From CAYJLF01 sp964371055 (lineage in GTDB: Bacteria > Eisenbacteria > RBG-16-71-46 > CAIMUX01), in assembly GCA_964371055.1 (NCBI GenBank), contig CAYJLF010000001.1, forward strand, positions 62,001 through 126,000: a stretch of DNA of 64,000 nt. Reading direction: 5' to 3'. Positions 27,021 through 36,286 of this stretch are shown here, in pieces (the first letter of the stretch is position 1; every line of letters starts with the position of its first letter). The notes beneath the pieces were generated by a model. It was not told the origin of the DNA. It did not search any database and saw nothing but the letters and a program-made list of their open reading frames with translations. A program made the translations under genes and the position numbers.

Positions 27021-28214
27021 ATGAGCGTACGGGCGGTACCTCCGGTCTGGCTCCGTCGCGCCGGGCAGCTCGGCGTTCTCGGAGCGGTCCTCTGGCTCGC
27101 CTTTGGCCAGGGCCGGCGCAGCTTCGAGGCGTTCTGCCCATTTGGCGGAGTCGAGGCCGCCTGGGGCCTCTTCCGGGAGAGATCCTATTCCTGTACGACC
27201 AGCGAAATGAACGCGGCGATGTTCATCGGCGTGATGACCCTCGCCGTGATCGCCGGCAAGGCGTTCTGCGGCTGGCTCTGCCCGATCGGACTCCTGAACG
27301 AGATGCTCTTCAAGATCGGCCAGGCGGTGCCGTGGCTGCGGCGCCGCCAGCTGCCGCTCTCCGTCGATCGCCGGCTCCGGCTGTTGCGCTACCCGTTCAC
27401 GATTCTCTTCGTCGTCCTGACCTGGAAGGCGGGCGAACTCCTACTGCGAGGCTACGACCCCTTCTACATCATCTTCAGCGGATTTGGCCACGGCACGCTC
27501 GGGCTGATCTCGGCGGTGGCGCTCGCGGTTACGCTGCTGGCGGCGCTCGTCATCCCGATGTTTTGGTGCCGGGTTCTCTGTCCGCTCGGCGCGGTCCAGG
27601 ACCTCCTGGCCCGGTTCGGACTCCTTCGGATCCACCGCGATGCCCCCTCCTGCACCGAGTGCGGCGCCTGCGATCAGGTCTGCCCGCAGCGTCTCTCGGT
27701 CAGCCGTCCGGCGTCGGTCGCGTCGATCGACTGCACGCGTTGCCTCGACTGCCTGGAAGCCTGTCCCACCGGCTCCCTCTCGGTCGGACTCGGCCCACCG
27801 GTGCCCCAGACCCGCCGGAGCCGCGTCGTTTCGATCTCCCGCTGGCTCGTGCCGATCCCCGTCGCTGCCTCGCTCCTGCTCGGTCTGCGCCTCGCCGATC
27901 CGATGACCCTCCCGACCGCCGAGGCCACCTTCTACGATCCATCGTCTCTGGCCGATCCGATCACGGTCGAGTACATCGTGCAGGGAGTGAAGTGCCATGG
28001 GACCGCGACCTTCTTCATCCGACGGATCTCCTCGATCGGCGGGGTGGCCGAAGTGCGCGCCTTCGCCGGCCTGAATCGGGTCGAGGTGACGTTCGATCGC
28101 GGCCGCATCTCTCCTGAAGCCCTGCGGGACAGCATCAACGCGCCGATCCGCCATCCCCGCACCGACGAGGAAGTCCCCGACGTCTTCCGGGTGCTGGAGA
28201 TGGAGATCCGCTAG
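27021..28214 (+). CDS. NapH/CcoG-like 4Fe-4S membrane protein with C-terminal HMA-like domain
   Basis: The 397-residue protein has four to five transmembrane helices and FCPFGG, GWLCPIGLLNE and CRVLCPLGAVQ cytosolic-edge Cys motifs. Two ferredoxin clusters follow (CTECGACDQVCP and CTRCLDCLEACP), as in NapH, NosR and CcoG. After another helix (about 272-290) the last 80 residues read VEYIVQGVKCHGTATFF, then AGLNRVEVTFDRGRISPEALRDSIN, the beta-alpha-beta layout of a heavy-metal-associated domain with a CH instead of CxxC. Electron transfer across the membrane, perhaps for copper or thiol redox, is inferred. It lies 4 bp after lat with GAGGAG upstream. Confidence 0.85.
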   Translation: MSVRAVPPVWLRRAGQLGVLGAVLWLAFGQGRRSFEAFCPFGGVEAAWGLFRERSYSCTTSEMNAAMFIGVMTLAVIAGKAFCGWLCPIGLLNEMLFKIGQAVPWLRRRQLPLSVDRRLRLLRYPFTILFVVLTWKAGELLLRGYDPFYIIFSGFGHGTLGLISAVALAVTLLAALVIPMFWCRVLCPLGAVQDLLARFGLLRIHRDAPSCTECGACDQVCPQRLSVSRPASVASIDCTRCLDCLEACPTGSLSVGLGPPVPQTRRSRVVSISRWLVPIPVAASLLLGLRLADPMTLPTAEATFYDPSSLADPITVEYIVQGVKCHGTATFFIRRISSIGGVAEVRAFAGLNRVEVTFDRGRISPEALRDSINAPIRHPRTDEEVPDVFRVLEMEIR

Positions 28215-28340
28215 CCGGCCCCCGGAGGGCCGAGCCGCGCGCGCCGTCAGAACAAGCTTCCCCCGGCTTCGCCCCGCCTGCTAGGATCGGTGCGGTCCGG
28301 ATGAGCTCCGTCCAGGGAAGGCACGGAAGAAGGGGGACCG

Positions 28341-29495
28341 ATGACGGCCCAGAACTCCACGCAGCCGATGGTCGAGATCACGCGAGGGGGTCGGCTCGAG
28401 TCGCTGCATCGCGGCGTCATCGCCGTCGTCGATGCCGGCGGACACCTTGTCGCTTCCCTCGGCCAGCCGAAACACGAGTTCTTCACCCGGTCCGCGGCCA
28501 AACCGTTCCAGGCGCTCGCCTTCGTCTGTTCGGGCGCCGCCGACGCCTTCGCGGTCACGGACGAGGAACTGGCCGTGATCTGCGGATCCCACAGCGGTGA
28601 AGCCCGCCATGTCGAGCTGGTCGAGAGCCTGCTGCAGAAGACCGGTCTCTCGCCCGAGCAGCTGCAGTGCGGCCTGCACCCCCCCTTCGACACGCAGGTG
28701 CGGCGCGCTCTCTACGAAGAGCGCCGCGGCCCGTCGGTGCTTCAGAACAACTGCTCGGGCAAGCATCTCGCCATGCTGGCGACCGCGCGGCACCTCGGGC
28801 TGACGCTCGAGGACTACCTTCACCCCGAGCATGGAGTGCAGGTGGCGATCCGCGGGCTGCTCGCCTTCCTCGCGGGGCTCGAGCCGGAAGAGATCGAACT
28901 CGGCGTGGATGGCTGCGGCGCGCCGGCGCACCATCTGCCGCTGCGATCCTTCGCGCTGGCGATGGCGCGGCTGGCCGCGGCCGGCGAGGGGATCGCGAGT
29001 TTGGAGGAAGACGAGGAGGAGCTGGAAGACGAAGTGTACGACGAGGACGAGTCCGCCTCGGGGGACGAGCCGGCCGGGGAGGGCGCAGAGGCATTGCCGG
29101 TGCCGCTTTCTTCCGGACTGGCCCGCGTGTGGAACGCCATGAAGTCCCATCCGGTCCTGGTTGCCGGAAGCCGCGGCCGCATCGATACCGACCTCATGCG
29201 CGTCGCGGCCGCGCATCGGGTCCCGCTGGTCGCCAAGAGCGGAGCGGAAGGAGTCTATGCCATCGCGACCGTGCGCGACCGCGAAGCGTACGGCATCGTC
29301 GTCAAGGTCGAGGATGGCGCCGAGCGCGCCCGGAACTGCGCTTGCCTCGAAGCTCTCTACCAGCTCCAGATCCTGCCCGAAGAGGCCTTCGACGCCCTCT
29401 CCGGCTACCATCAACCGGTCGTGCTGGACCGGCGCGACGATCCGGTCGGCGAGGTCAACCCGATCTTCAAGCTGAACCGCGGCCTGCCGGGCTGA
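28341..29495 (+). CDS. Asparaginase (type II / ReAV family) with an acidic insert
   Basis: The 384-residue protein belongs to the asparaginase II family (PF06089), which hydrolyses asparagine to aspartate and is unrelated to E. coli AnsA/AnsB. Landmarks known from Rhizobium etli ReAV are present: RSAAKPF (Ser/Lys), CGSHSGE, LQNNCSGKHLAML (metal-site Cys and Lys) and DGCGAPAH. An insert at residues 221-252 is almost wholly acidic (EEDEEELEDE and following), longer than usual, and probably a surface loop. AAGGGGG precedes ATG 28341. No signal peptide is seen, so it acts in the cytosol. Confidence 0.92.
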   Translation: MTAQNSTQPMVEITRGGRLESLHRGVIAVVDAGGHLVASLGQPKHEFFTRSAAKPFQALAFVCSGAADAFAVTDEELAVICGSHSGEARHVELVESLLQKTGLSPEQLQCGLHPPFDTQVRRALYEERRGPSVLQNNCSGKHLAMLATARHLGLTLEDYLHPEHGVQVAIRGLLAFLAGLEPEEIELGVDGCGAPAHHLPLRSFALAMARLAAAGEGIASLEEDEEELEDEVYDEDESASGDEPAGEGAEALPVPLSSGLARVWNAMKSHPVLVAGSRGRIDTDLMRVAAAHRVPLVAKSGAEGVYAIATVRDREAYGIVVKVEDGAERARNCACLEALYQLQILPEEAFDALSGYHQPVVLDRRDDPVGEVNPIFKLNRGLPG

Positions 29496-29522
29496 TCGGC
29501 CGTCCGTACGATCGCTCGTTCC

Positions 29523-30437
29523 ATGTCGCTCCCGGCCCGCTCCAGCCTGGTCTCCACGCTGGGCCTTCTCCTCGTCTGCGTCATCTGGGGAACCACCTTC
29601 GTCGCCGTCAAGACCGCCATGACGGACGCGACTCCTCTTCTCTTCGTCGGCCTCCGCTTCGGTCTCGCGGCCCTCGCCGCGGCGCCCTTCTTCCCCTGGC
29701 GACAGGCCGGACTCGGGCGCGCCTTCGTAAGCAGCATTCCGCTCGGCCTTCTGCTCGCGGGGGCCTACGCCACGCAGACGATCGGCCTGACCGTCACGAC
29801 CCCGGCTCGCTCCGCCTTCATCACCGGCATCAATGTCGCTCTCGTGCCGATCTGGGCTCTCCTCCTCACGGGCCGAAGGCCGGCCCTCCTCTCGGTGTTC
29901 GGCCTTTTGGTCACGCTCCCCGGACTCTGGCTCTTGACCCGGCCCGAAGGGGGCGCCTGGACTCCGGGGGACGCCTGGACCGTCGTCTGCGCGGTGCTCT
30001 ATGCCCTCTACGTCGTGATGGTCGGGCGCGCGGCGGAGAAGCACGCGCCGGCGCAGCTTCTCTTCCCGCAGCTGGCGGTGACGGCGCTGATCTGCCTGCC
30101 GGCCTCGCCCGTGCTTGAGATCCCCCGCTTCGCTCCCACTCCATCCCTCTGGATCGCGCTGGGGATGACGGCGATCATCGCTACCGCCGTCACGACGTGG
30201 CTGCAGCTCCGCTATCAGCCGCGGGTCGGCGCCACCCGCACTGCCGTGATCTTCGCGACCGAGCCGGTCTTCGCCGCGCTCTTCTCGTTTCTCCTGATCG
30301 GAGAGCGCCTGCCCGTTCTCGCGTGGGGGGGCGGCGCGCTGATCCTGGCCGGGATGCTCCTCTCGGAACTGGGCGCGGCGCGGGCGGCGGCGCCGATCCC
30401 CGCCATCACAGTGTCAGGCGAAGATCGAGCGTGCTGA
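29523..30437 (+). CDS. EamA-family permease (drug/metabolite transporter)
   Basis: The 304 residues form ten hydrophobic helices in two EamA repeats: VCVIWGTTFVAVKTAM near the N-terminus and YALYVVMVGRAAEKHA starting the second half. The family exports or imports small metabolites and amino acids, and this member's substrate is unknown. It starts 27 bp after the asparaginase gene, without a clear ribosome site, so the two may be coupled. The 3' end overlaps the converging barrel protein gene by 32 bp. Confidence 0.9.
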   Translation: MSLPARSSLVSTLGLLLVCVIWGTTFVAVKTAMTDATPLLFVGLRFGLAALAAAPFFPWRQAGLGRAFVSSIPLGLLLAGAYATQTIGLTVTTPARSAFITGINVALVPIWALLLTGRRPALLSVFGLLVTLPGLWLLTRPEGGAWTPGDAWTVVCAVLYALYVVMVGRAAEKHAPAQLLFPQLAVTALICLPASPVLEIPRFAPTPSLWIALGMTAIIATAVTTWLQLRYQPRVGATRTAVIFATEPVFAALFSFLLIGERLPVLAWGGGALILAGMLLSELGAARAAAPIPAITVSGEDRAC

Positions 30438-31683
30438 AGAGATGGTAGAAATCAAGGTCCGTGCTGAGCGCGCCCGTCATCTCGATGTTCCGCCAGGTCC
30501 AACCAAGGCCCCAGCTGAATTCGGTCGTCGTCGCTTCGGTCTGGCTCCGCTCGAGGGCATACCGCGACGGCCAGTACAACCAGAGTGCTGATGTCTCGGT
30601 CCACGCATAGCCGCGCCGCAGCCCTACGTGGGCGACGAACCGCCGCGGCAGGGCCTCCCGGACGGAGATCGCCACCAGGCCGGTCCGCCGGACGGTCGTC
30701 TCGCGGTAGGAGTTGCCCCCGGAGTAGGAACCGTAGACGGGGAAACGCGAACTGCCGTACGCGACCGACAGCATGAGATGATCGACCGAACCGGCAGGCC
30801 GGCCGAATCCGAGCCCCACTCTCCAGTCGTCCCGGTAGTCGTGCACCGCACCCGCCGAGTCGATGTCGACCCCCAATAGCTCGCCCCGCAGGCGCACGGC
30901 GGTGCCCTCGCTTCGTCCGCGCCATCCCCCGAAGGCGACGAGCTCTTCCCCGTCTTTCGAACCCCAGCGGCCGCGCAGGCGGACGGCATGCAGGGGTCGA
31001 CCATCACCCGTAAAGATCGCGGTCGAGTACGATTCCTCGGACCCGGATTCGGGCTCGTAGTGCGCGCTCCCGTCTTTCCGGTCCTCCCAGGTCATCGACC
31101 AGGCGGCGTCGAGCGAGCCACGGCCGCCGACCAGGCCCATTCCCGCCGTCGTTTCGGCAGTCCGGCTGTTGCGGTTGTAGAGCCGGAGTTCGTAGTCGTG
31201 ATGAGATCCACCGTACCACGACTCGGTCTCGGTTCCGCCGGTACTCCGCTCGAGGTAGCCGCCAGCCGCAAGCCCCACCTGCCATGCGCCGCGACGGCCG
31301 GCCCAGCCGATCCGTGCGGCAGCTCCGTTCTCGCTGACCACCCTCCCTTGGTCGAGGAGAATCGACTGCGAGAGGAGAAACGCCTGCCCGCGACCGATCG
31401 GCGCCATCCCGCCCGCACCCGAGGGACCGCGGTTCGTGCCGAGGGCGAAGACCTGCGCCGGCGCGGAAGCCGCGCGCTGCGGGTAGGCGAAGATCAGCCC
31501 GGTATCGTCGAGGAACTCCGGCTCGATCCCCAGGCTGAGCGATCGCGCGGAGGCGGGCACATCCCCCGCCAATGCGGGCGAGCGAGCCGACAGAAGAGAT
31601 GAGGTGGCGATCAGGATGACGACCGGCAACCACCAGGGACACGGGAACGATCTCCGACTCGATGCAGAAGCAAGCCACTCCAT
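30406..31683 (-). CDS. Predicted outer-membrane beta-barrel protein, unknown family
   Basis: The 425-residue product has a signal peptide (MEWLASASSRRSF, hydrophobic core PWWLPVVILIATSSLL, cut after ALA). Alternating strands rich in Gly, Tyr, Trp and Arg follow (WQVGLAAGGYLERSTGG, AVRLRGRWGSKDG, LMLSVAYGSSRF). It ends FSTLDLRLTL, as expected of a barrel closing strand. The best start is ATG 31683, 5 bp after GGAGG; ATGs at 31686 and 31707 are in frame. No neighbour suggests a cargo, and I do not recognise the family. Confidence 0.75.
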   Translation of the reverse strand: MEWLASASSRRSFPCPWWLPVVILIATSSLLSARSPALAGDVPASARSLSLGIEPEFLDDTGLIFAYPQRAASAPAQVFALGTNRGPSGAGGMAPIGRGQAFLLSQSILLDQGRVVSENGAAARIGWAGRRGAWQVGLAAGGYLERSTGGTETESWYGGSHHDYELRLYNRNSRTAETTAGMGLVGGRGSLDAAWSMTWEDRKDGSAHYEPESGSEESYSTAIFTGDGRPLHAVRLRGRWGSKDGEELVAFGGWRGRSEGTAVRLRGELLGVDIDSAGAVHDYRDDWRVGLGFGRPAGSVDHLMLSVAYGSSRFPVYGSYSGGNSYRETTVRRTGLVAISVREALPRRFVAHVGLRRGYAWTETSALWLYWPSRYALERSQTEATTTEFSWGLGWTWRNIEMTGALSTDLDFYHLFSTLDLRLTL

Positions 31684-31813
31684 CATCGCCTCCACGCGTG
31701 GAAACATCGACGACCTCGATCGCGGGACCGCCTCGACCCGATCGGCCGAAACTCTACCCCGAGATCCGCGCCGCCAGAACCTCGAAGTGCCCGTCTCCCT
31801 CCCTCGCCACCCG

Positions 31814-33292
31814 TCACCCCGGAGCGATCACCCGCTCGAGGTACCACCGCCGCGCCGCGGCCCCCGCACGCCCAGCCTGGCGCAGGCAATAGACGATCCA
31901 GGTGCCGCCATCCGTCATCCGCAACTCGAAGTAGTGGCGGCGCAGGTAAAGCTCACCGGTCGGCTCCGGCCCGAACTTGCGCCAGGTCCGCACGCACTCC
32001 TCGACCTGCATCGGCCTACCCCGCCAGGTGAGCTGCTCCGGCACGCCTGGTTCGCCGCGCGCCATGCCGTCGACCGAGAGCCACTCGCCCCCCGGCTCGA
32101 CCGCTTCGCTGATCAGCTCTCCCCGCGGCGTCGGACAGAGCCGGGCGCGGGTGACCGTCTCCTCGCCGAAGCGATCGGAGAGGCGATCGACCGCATCCGC
32201 CAGCCGGCGGCGCCGCCCATGCTGCTCCGGAACGGCAAAGAGACTCGCCGGCGTGTCGGCCTGGCTCTCGACCTGGCTGACCCCGCATCCGATCAGGCGC
32301 ACGGGAGCGCCGTCCCAATGACTTCGCAGGAGAGAACGCACCGCATCGAAGATGCGACCGTCATCAGCCGTCGCCTCGCCCAAAGTCCGGCGCCGGGTGA
32401 TCGTGTGGAACGCGGCGTCGCGCAGTTTGAGCTGCACGGTCCGTCCGGCCAGGCCGTCGAGGCGCAGGCGCCGCGAGACCCGGATCGCCTGGGAGAGCAA
32501 CACCGACTCGAGTCGCTCTCGATCCGCAGTGTCCCGCGCGAAGGTCTCCTCGTGGCTGTACGACTTCGCTTCGGTTTCGGCCACGACTCCGCGCGCGTCT
32601 TCGCCCCGCGCCAGTCGGATCAGCCCCGCTCCGTGCTCGCCCAGGAGCCGCTCGATCGCGCGCGTCTCCGACCGGGCGAGGTCGCCGATCGTCACGATCC
32701 CCCGGGACTCGAGGAGTTCCCTGGTCCGCGGGCCGACTCCCCACAGGCGCCCGATCGGCAGGGGGTCGAGGAACGCGCGCGCTCCCTCCGGGGGCACGAT
32801 CACGAGACCGTCCGGCTTCTCCAGGTCGGAGGCGATCTTCGCCACGAACTTGACCGGCGCGATCCCGACCGAGGCCGTCAACCGCGTGCGCGCGCGGATC
32901 TCCCGCTTGATCGCGACGCCGATCGCCTCGGGCCGGCCCAGGACGCCCTCCACCCCCGTGAGATCGAGGAACGCCTCGTCGAGCGAGAGCGGTTCGATCA
33001 AGGGCGAGAACCGTTCGAGGACCTCGAGGATCTGCCGCGACTCGTCGCGATAGGCCGAGAAGCGAGGGTCGAGGCGCACGAGGTGAGGGCAGAGGCGCAG
33101 CGCACGCCCCATCGGCATGGCGGAATGGATCCCGTACCGACGGGCCTCGTACGACGCCGCGGCGACGACTCCACGCTGATCGGCCGCCCCCCCGACGACA
33201 ACCGGAAGCCCGGCGAGCCGGGGATCGTCCCGGATCTCCACCGAGGCGTAGAAGGCATCCATGTCGACGTGGGCGAAGAGGCGTTGGGGCAT
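31814..33292 (-). CDS. dinB: DNA polymerase IV with a C-terminal DUF6504-like domain
   Basis: This Y-family polymerase copies damaged DNA with low fidelity. Residues 1-380 are a standard DinB: FAHVDMDAFYASVE (metal Asp), YEARRYGIHSAMP, PLSLDEAFLDLTG (second metal pair), VGIAPVKFVAKIASDLEKPDG, and a little-finger domain. The last 110 residues (ISEAVEPGGEWLSVDG, RPMQVEECVRTWRKFGPEP, LYLRRHYFELRMTDGGTW) resemble DUF6504, usually a separate small gene near ImuB/DnaE2 in actinobacteria. No beta-clamp QLxLF motif is visible near residue 345. GAGGAG precedes ATG 33292. Confidence 0.93.
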   Translation of the reverse strand: MPQRLFAHVDMDAFYASVEIRDDPRLAGLPVVVGGAADQRGVVAAASYEARRYGIHSAMPMGRALRLCPHLVRLDPRFSAYRDESRQILEVLERFSPLIEPLSLDEAFLDLTGVEGVLGRPEAIGVAIKREIRARTRLTASVGIAPVKFVAKIASDLEKPDGLVIVPPEGARAFLDPLPIGRLWGVGPRTRELLESRGIVTIGDLARSETRAIERLLGEHGAGLIRLARGEDARGVVAETEAKSYSHEETFARDTADRERLESVLLSQAIRVSRRLRLDGLAGRTVQLKLRDAAFHTITRRRTLGEATADDGRIFDAVRSLLRSHWDGAPVRLIGCGVSQVESQADTPASLFAVPEQHGRRRRLADAVDRLSDRFGEETVTRARLCPTPRGELISEAVEPGGEWLSVDGMARGEPGVPEQLTWRGRPMQVEECVRTWRKFGPEPTGELYLRRHYFELRMTDGGTWIVYCLRQAGRAGAAARRWYLERVIAPG

Positions 33293-33359
33293 GGTCTCCT
33301 CGGCCGGACCGGGTTCGTCGACCAGCTTAGGCTACCCGCGGCCTGATCCCAACTCCCCC

Positions 33360-33389
33360 TTGGGGTGATGACGGAAGGAGTCGTATTCT
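33360..33389 (+). promoter_or_regulatory. Sigma-70-like promoter before the TonB-receptor-like gene
   Basis: TTGGGG (33360-33365) and TATTCT (33384-33389) are separated by 18 bp. The leader would be about 45 nt. Confidence 0.45.
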
Positions 33390-33441
33390 CGGGGCCGTAC
33401 GCCGGGGGGATGATCCGATCTGATCGAAGGGGGCTCCGACC

Positions 33442-36267
33442 ATGATCACCCAGTCGCGACTCTTCCGTTCTCGCTCCTGGCCCGGGCTCTGGCTGTTCCT
33501 CCTCCCGGCGATGGTTCTGACCCAGCTCCCCGGCCTCGCCGCCGCGGGAGTGCGCACTGCGCGGCTCGTGATCCACTCGACCGGCGTGCCCTTCGCCGGG
33601 GCCACCCTCTTCGTCCTCCCCCCCGGCGACGCACCGCTGCTCGTCCACTGCGAAGAGCTGACGGGGAGGCCGGCTCGCGTCGGTCCGTTCCCCCCCGGCG
33701 CAGCGCGGCTCGAACTTCATGACGCGGACGGTCGTCTCCTGCGAACCTGGTCGGTCCTGCTCGCCGCCTCGCTCACGACCGTCGTCTCGGTCGACGCGGG
33801 CGAGGGGACGCTCGCCGTCAGCGCGGCCCATCCCGACCCGTTCGGCAACGCGATGACACTCGGCTTCGAGGAGCTCGCGATCGAAACCCTCGCGGGGCAT
33901 GGCGCGCTGGTCGGCCTCGATGCCGGCCAGAGCGGATCCCTGACCCAGGGTGTCGACCGACGGTGGCGTTCCCGGCTGCGGGCACTCCCGCCGGGGGGAA
34001 CCATCGAGGGGGTCGGTCTGCAGAGCTGGCGAGGCGCGCTCCCCCCGTCACGGACCGGCGCCAAGTCGATCGACCTCGCCCATCGCGCGGCGGACACCGG
34101 GGCCTGGATGGAACTGAGCGCCGGCTCGTCCGGTCGCTTCGGCGGAACGGCGAGCGGTCGAGTCCAGCGCCGGCTCGGAAGCCTCGGCCCGGTCGAGCTG
34201 CGCGGCTCGCTGCGCGGCTGGCAGCACGACCAAGGCTTCGTGCCGGTGGGGGGATCGTCGCCGGAGGGCAACGACCTCGAGACGATCGAGACCCGGATCG
34301 AGGGATTTCTCCACCCCGCGGATCTCGGCGTGGCCCGAGTGGCCTTTGTCGCGGCCGGGCAGTCGCGCCACCACTACCTGCACGAATTCAGCCGGAATGC
34401 GCAGCACAACCCGCGCGAGGACAAGGGTGCGCTTGCCGCCGCGCTCGACTGGGACCTCCCGCTGTGGCGAGCCGACCTTTCCCTCGGAGTCGGTTACGAC
34501 CGCGCCTACTCCGAAACCGGCGACGGCCGGGCCTTCGACCGCATCACGAACTACCGCATCGGCTCGATCGAGAACGACGCCGCGACCGACGACGGCCTCT
34601 ACTGGTGGGGAGGCACGCGCTTCTCGTCCCGTCCAGCCCACCTCTACAACTACTACACGCAGGATCTCACGACCGCCTGGACGCTTCGGGCCGAGTCGCA
34701 GTTCGAGCGCGGAACCCGGCTCGGCCTTCGCGCCGGGTTCGAGGCCGACCTCGCTCGTTGGCGCTGGTACGAGCACCTCGACCCGATCGCGGACGCCCAG
34801 ATCGACCCCGATGGCACCAATGGATTCTGGTATGCCTCCTACCTCGGCTACTCCCGCGACGGACAGGAGCGCGACGAGCTGCCGGGCCATGCGTCGCCCC
34901 GCCCGCGCACTCTCCGGGGTTACGTGACGCGCGGCCTCTCGATCGGCCCGGCCACGGTCGGGGCCGGCGTGCGCTGGACCTCGTTCCAGCCCGATCAGCG
35001 CGCGGTCCGCGACTTCACGCGCCCGCTCGGGGCCGACACGTTACTCACCGATGATGACTTCGAGGAGGTGAAGGACCGCTCCTGGACCGATCCGTCCCTC
35101 GGGCTCCACCTCGCGCTCGGCTCCGCCACCCACCTCTGGCTCGACGGCGGCCGGGAGAGCACGCTCCCCCCCTACGAAGCGCTCTATCTCTCGCCGAACG
35201 TTCTGGCACAGCAGGCCTCCTTTGCAGCTCAGGGACCGATCCCGCATGCCGAGGAGTACATCTTCGGTCATGCGGCGCTCGATCCGGCGCGGCGTGACGC
35301 CGTACATCTCGGTCTCCTCCATGCCCCCGACGACCGCTGGGACCTCCGCTTGACCGGAACGATGGCGCGGACCCGCGACACCTGGGTTGCGGCCCAGCAC
35401 CTGGCCGGCGGGGACACTCTCTACCGGTACGAGAACCGCGGCGAGCGCCGGGAGCGAGGCGTCCGGATCGATCTGACCACACGCCCCGGGAGTGGAACCG
35501 TCGTCCGCGCCAGCTACGCCCTGGCCCGCCTCGAAACCGACGTGATCGAGCCGGCCCCGCTCTACCGCGGTCTGATCCTGCCCGATGCGCCGGTGGAGAG
35601 TTCAGGCCTCGACGAGACCGCTCCCCTTGCCACGCTCTGGAGCGACGACGGGACCGACCGGGACTGGTTCCCTTCGATCTTCGACCGGACGCATCGGTTC
35701 ACCCTCACCTGGACCACCCAGGTCGGCTCCGACCCCGGCTCGGCGCTCCCCTCGGCCCTGCGCCGCACGCAGCTCGCGGCCGTCCTGCGCGCGGCCTCGG
35801 GGCGGCCCTACACCCCGACCTACACGCGCGCGGAAGGCATCCTGGTCGACGGCAACGGCTCGCCCGGGGCGGCCCTCACGACCGGAGACCCTCTCGATCC
35901 GAACGGCAACGGACGACTCGACGCCGAAGAGATCAACTCGGCTCGAGCCCCCTGGAGCTGGCAGGTCGACCTGGCGGTCGCACGCCCGTTCCGATTCCTC
36001 GGACAACGCTTCCGGGCACTCTTCGAGGCGCAGAATGTGCTCGACCGTAAGAACCCGATCGTGGTCTACGGCGCGACGGGCGAGACCGATGATGACGGCT
36101 CTTGGGGAGAGGGAGGCTGGTTCAACACCGACGATGGCCGCGCCTACCTCCAGGCTCTCGGCGGCGACTCGGAAGCGTTTCGATCGGAGTACACGGAGCG
36201 GATCGACAACCCGAACCGATACGAGGAAGGGCGCCGGGTCCGCTTCGCCCTCTCCTGGGAGTATTGA
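33442..36267 (+). CDS. Large TonB-receptor-like outer-membrane barrel protein
   Basis: The 941-residue protein has a signal peptide (to about residue 36, cut after LAAA), a small N-terminal beta domain (37-110) and a long barrel. The barrel has TonB-dependent-receptor landmarks: HLWLDGGRESTLPPYEALYLSPN, RTRDTWV, QNVLDRKNPIVVYG, and a closing strand RVRFALSWEY. A normal TonB box and plug are not visible between 110 and 210. Residues 819-830 (DPNGNGRLDAEE) form an EF-hand-like calcium loop in an extracellular loop. Function may be uptake of a polymer or large ligand, or it may be a non-transporting barrel. It is followed 19 bp later by the MEMO fusion gene. Confidence 0.8.
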   Translation: MITQSRLFRSRSWPGLWLFLLPAMVLTQLPGLAAAGVRTARLVIHSTGVPFAGATLFVLPPGDAPLLVHCEELTGRPARVGPFPPGAARLELHDADGRLLRTWSVLLAASLTTVVSVDAGEGTLAVSAAHPDPFGNAMTLGFEELAIETLAGHGALVGLDAGQSGSLTQGVDRRWRSRLRALPPGGTIEGVGLQSWRGALPPSRTGAKSIDLAHRAADTGAWMELSAGSSGRFGGTASGRVQRRLGSLGPVELRGSLRGWQHDQGFVPVGGSSPEGNDLETIETRIEGFLHPADLGVARVAFVAAGQSRHHYLHEFSRNAQHNPREDKGALAAALDWDLPLWRADLSLGVGYDRAYSETGDGRAFDRITNYRIGSIENDAATDDGLYWWGGTRFSSRPAHLYNYYTQDLTTAWTLRAESQFERGTRLGLRAGFEADLARWRWYEHLDPIADAQIDPDGTNGFWYASYLGYSRDGQERDELPGHASPRPRTLRGYVTRGLSIGPATVGAGVRWTSFQPDQRAVRDFTRPLGADTLLTDDDFEEVKDRSWTDPSLGLHLALGSATHLWLDGGRESTLPPYEALYLSPNVLAQQASFAAQGPIPHAEEYIFGHAALDPARRDAVHLGLLHAPDDRWDLRLTGTMARTRDTWVAAQHLAGGDTLYRYENRGERRERGVRIDLTTRPGSGTVVRASYALARLETDVIEPAPLYRGLILPDAPVESSGLDETAPLATLWSDDGTDRDWFPSIFDRTHRFTLTWTTQVGSDPGSALPSALRRTQLAAVLRAASGRPYTPTYTRAEGILVDGNGSPGAALTTGDPLDPNGNGRLDAEEINSARAPWSWQVDLAVARPFRFLGQRFRALFEAQNVLDRKNPIVVYGATGETDDDGSWGEGGWFNTDDGRAYLQALGGDSEAFRSEYTERIDNPNRYEEGRRVRFALSWEY

Positions 36268-36286
36268 TCCACGGGAGGATTCCGCC

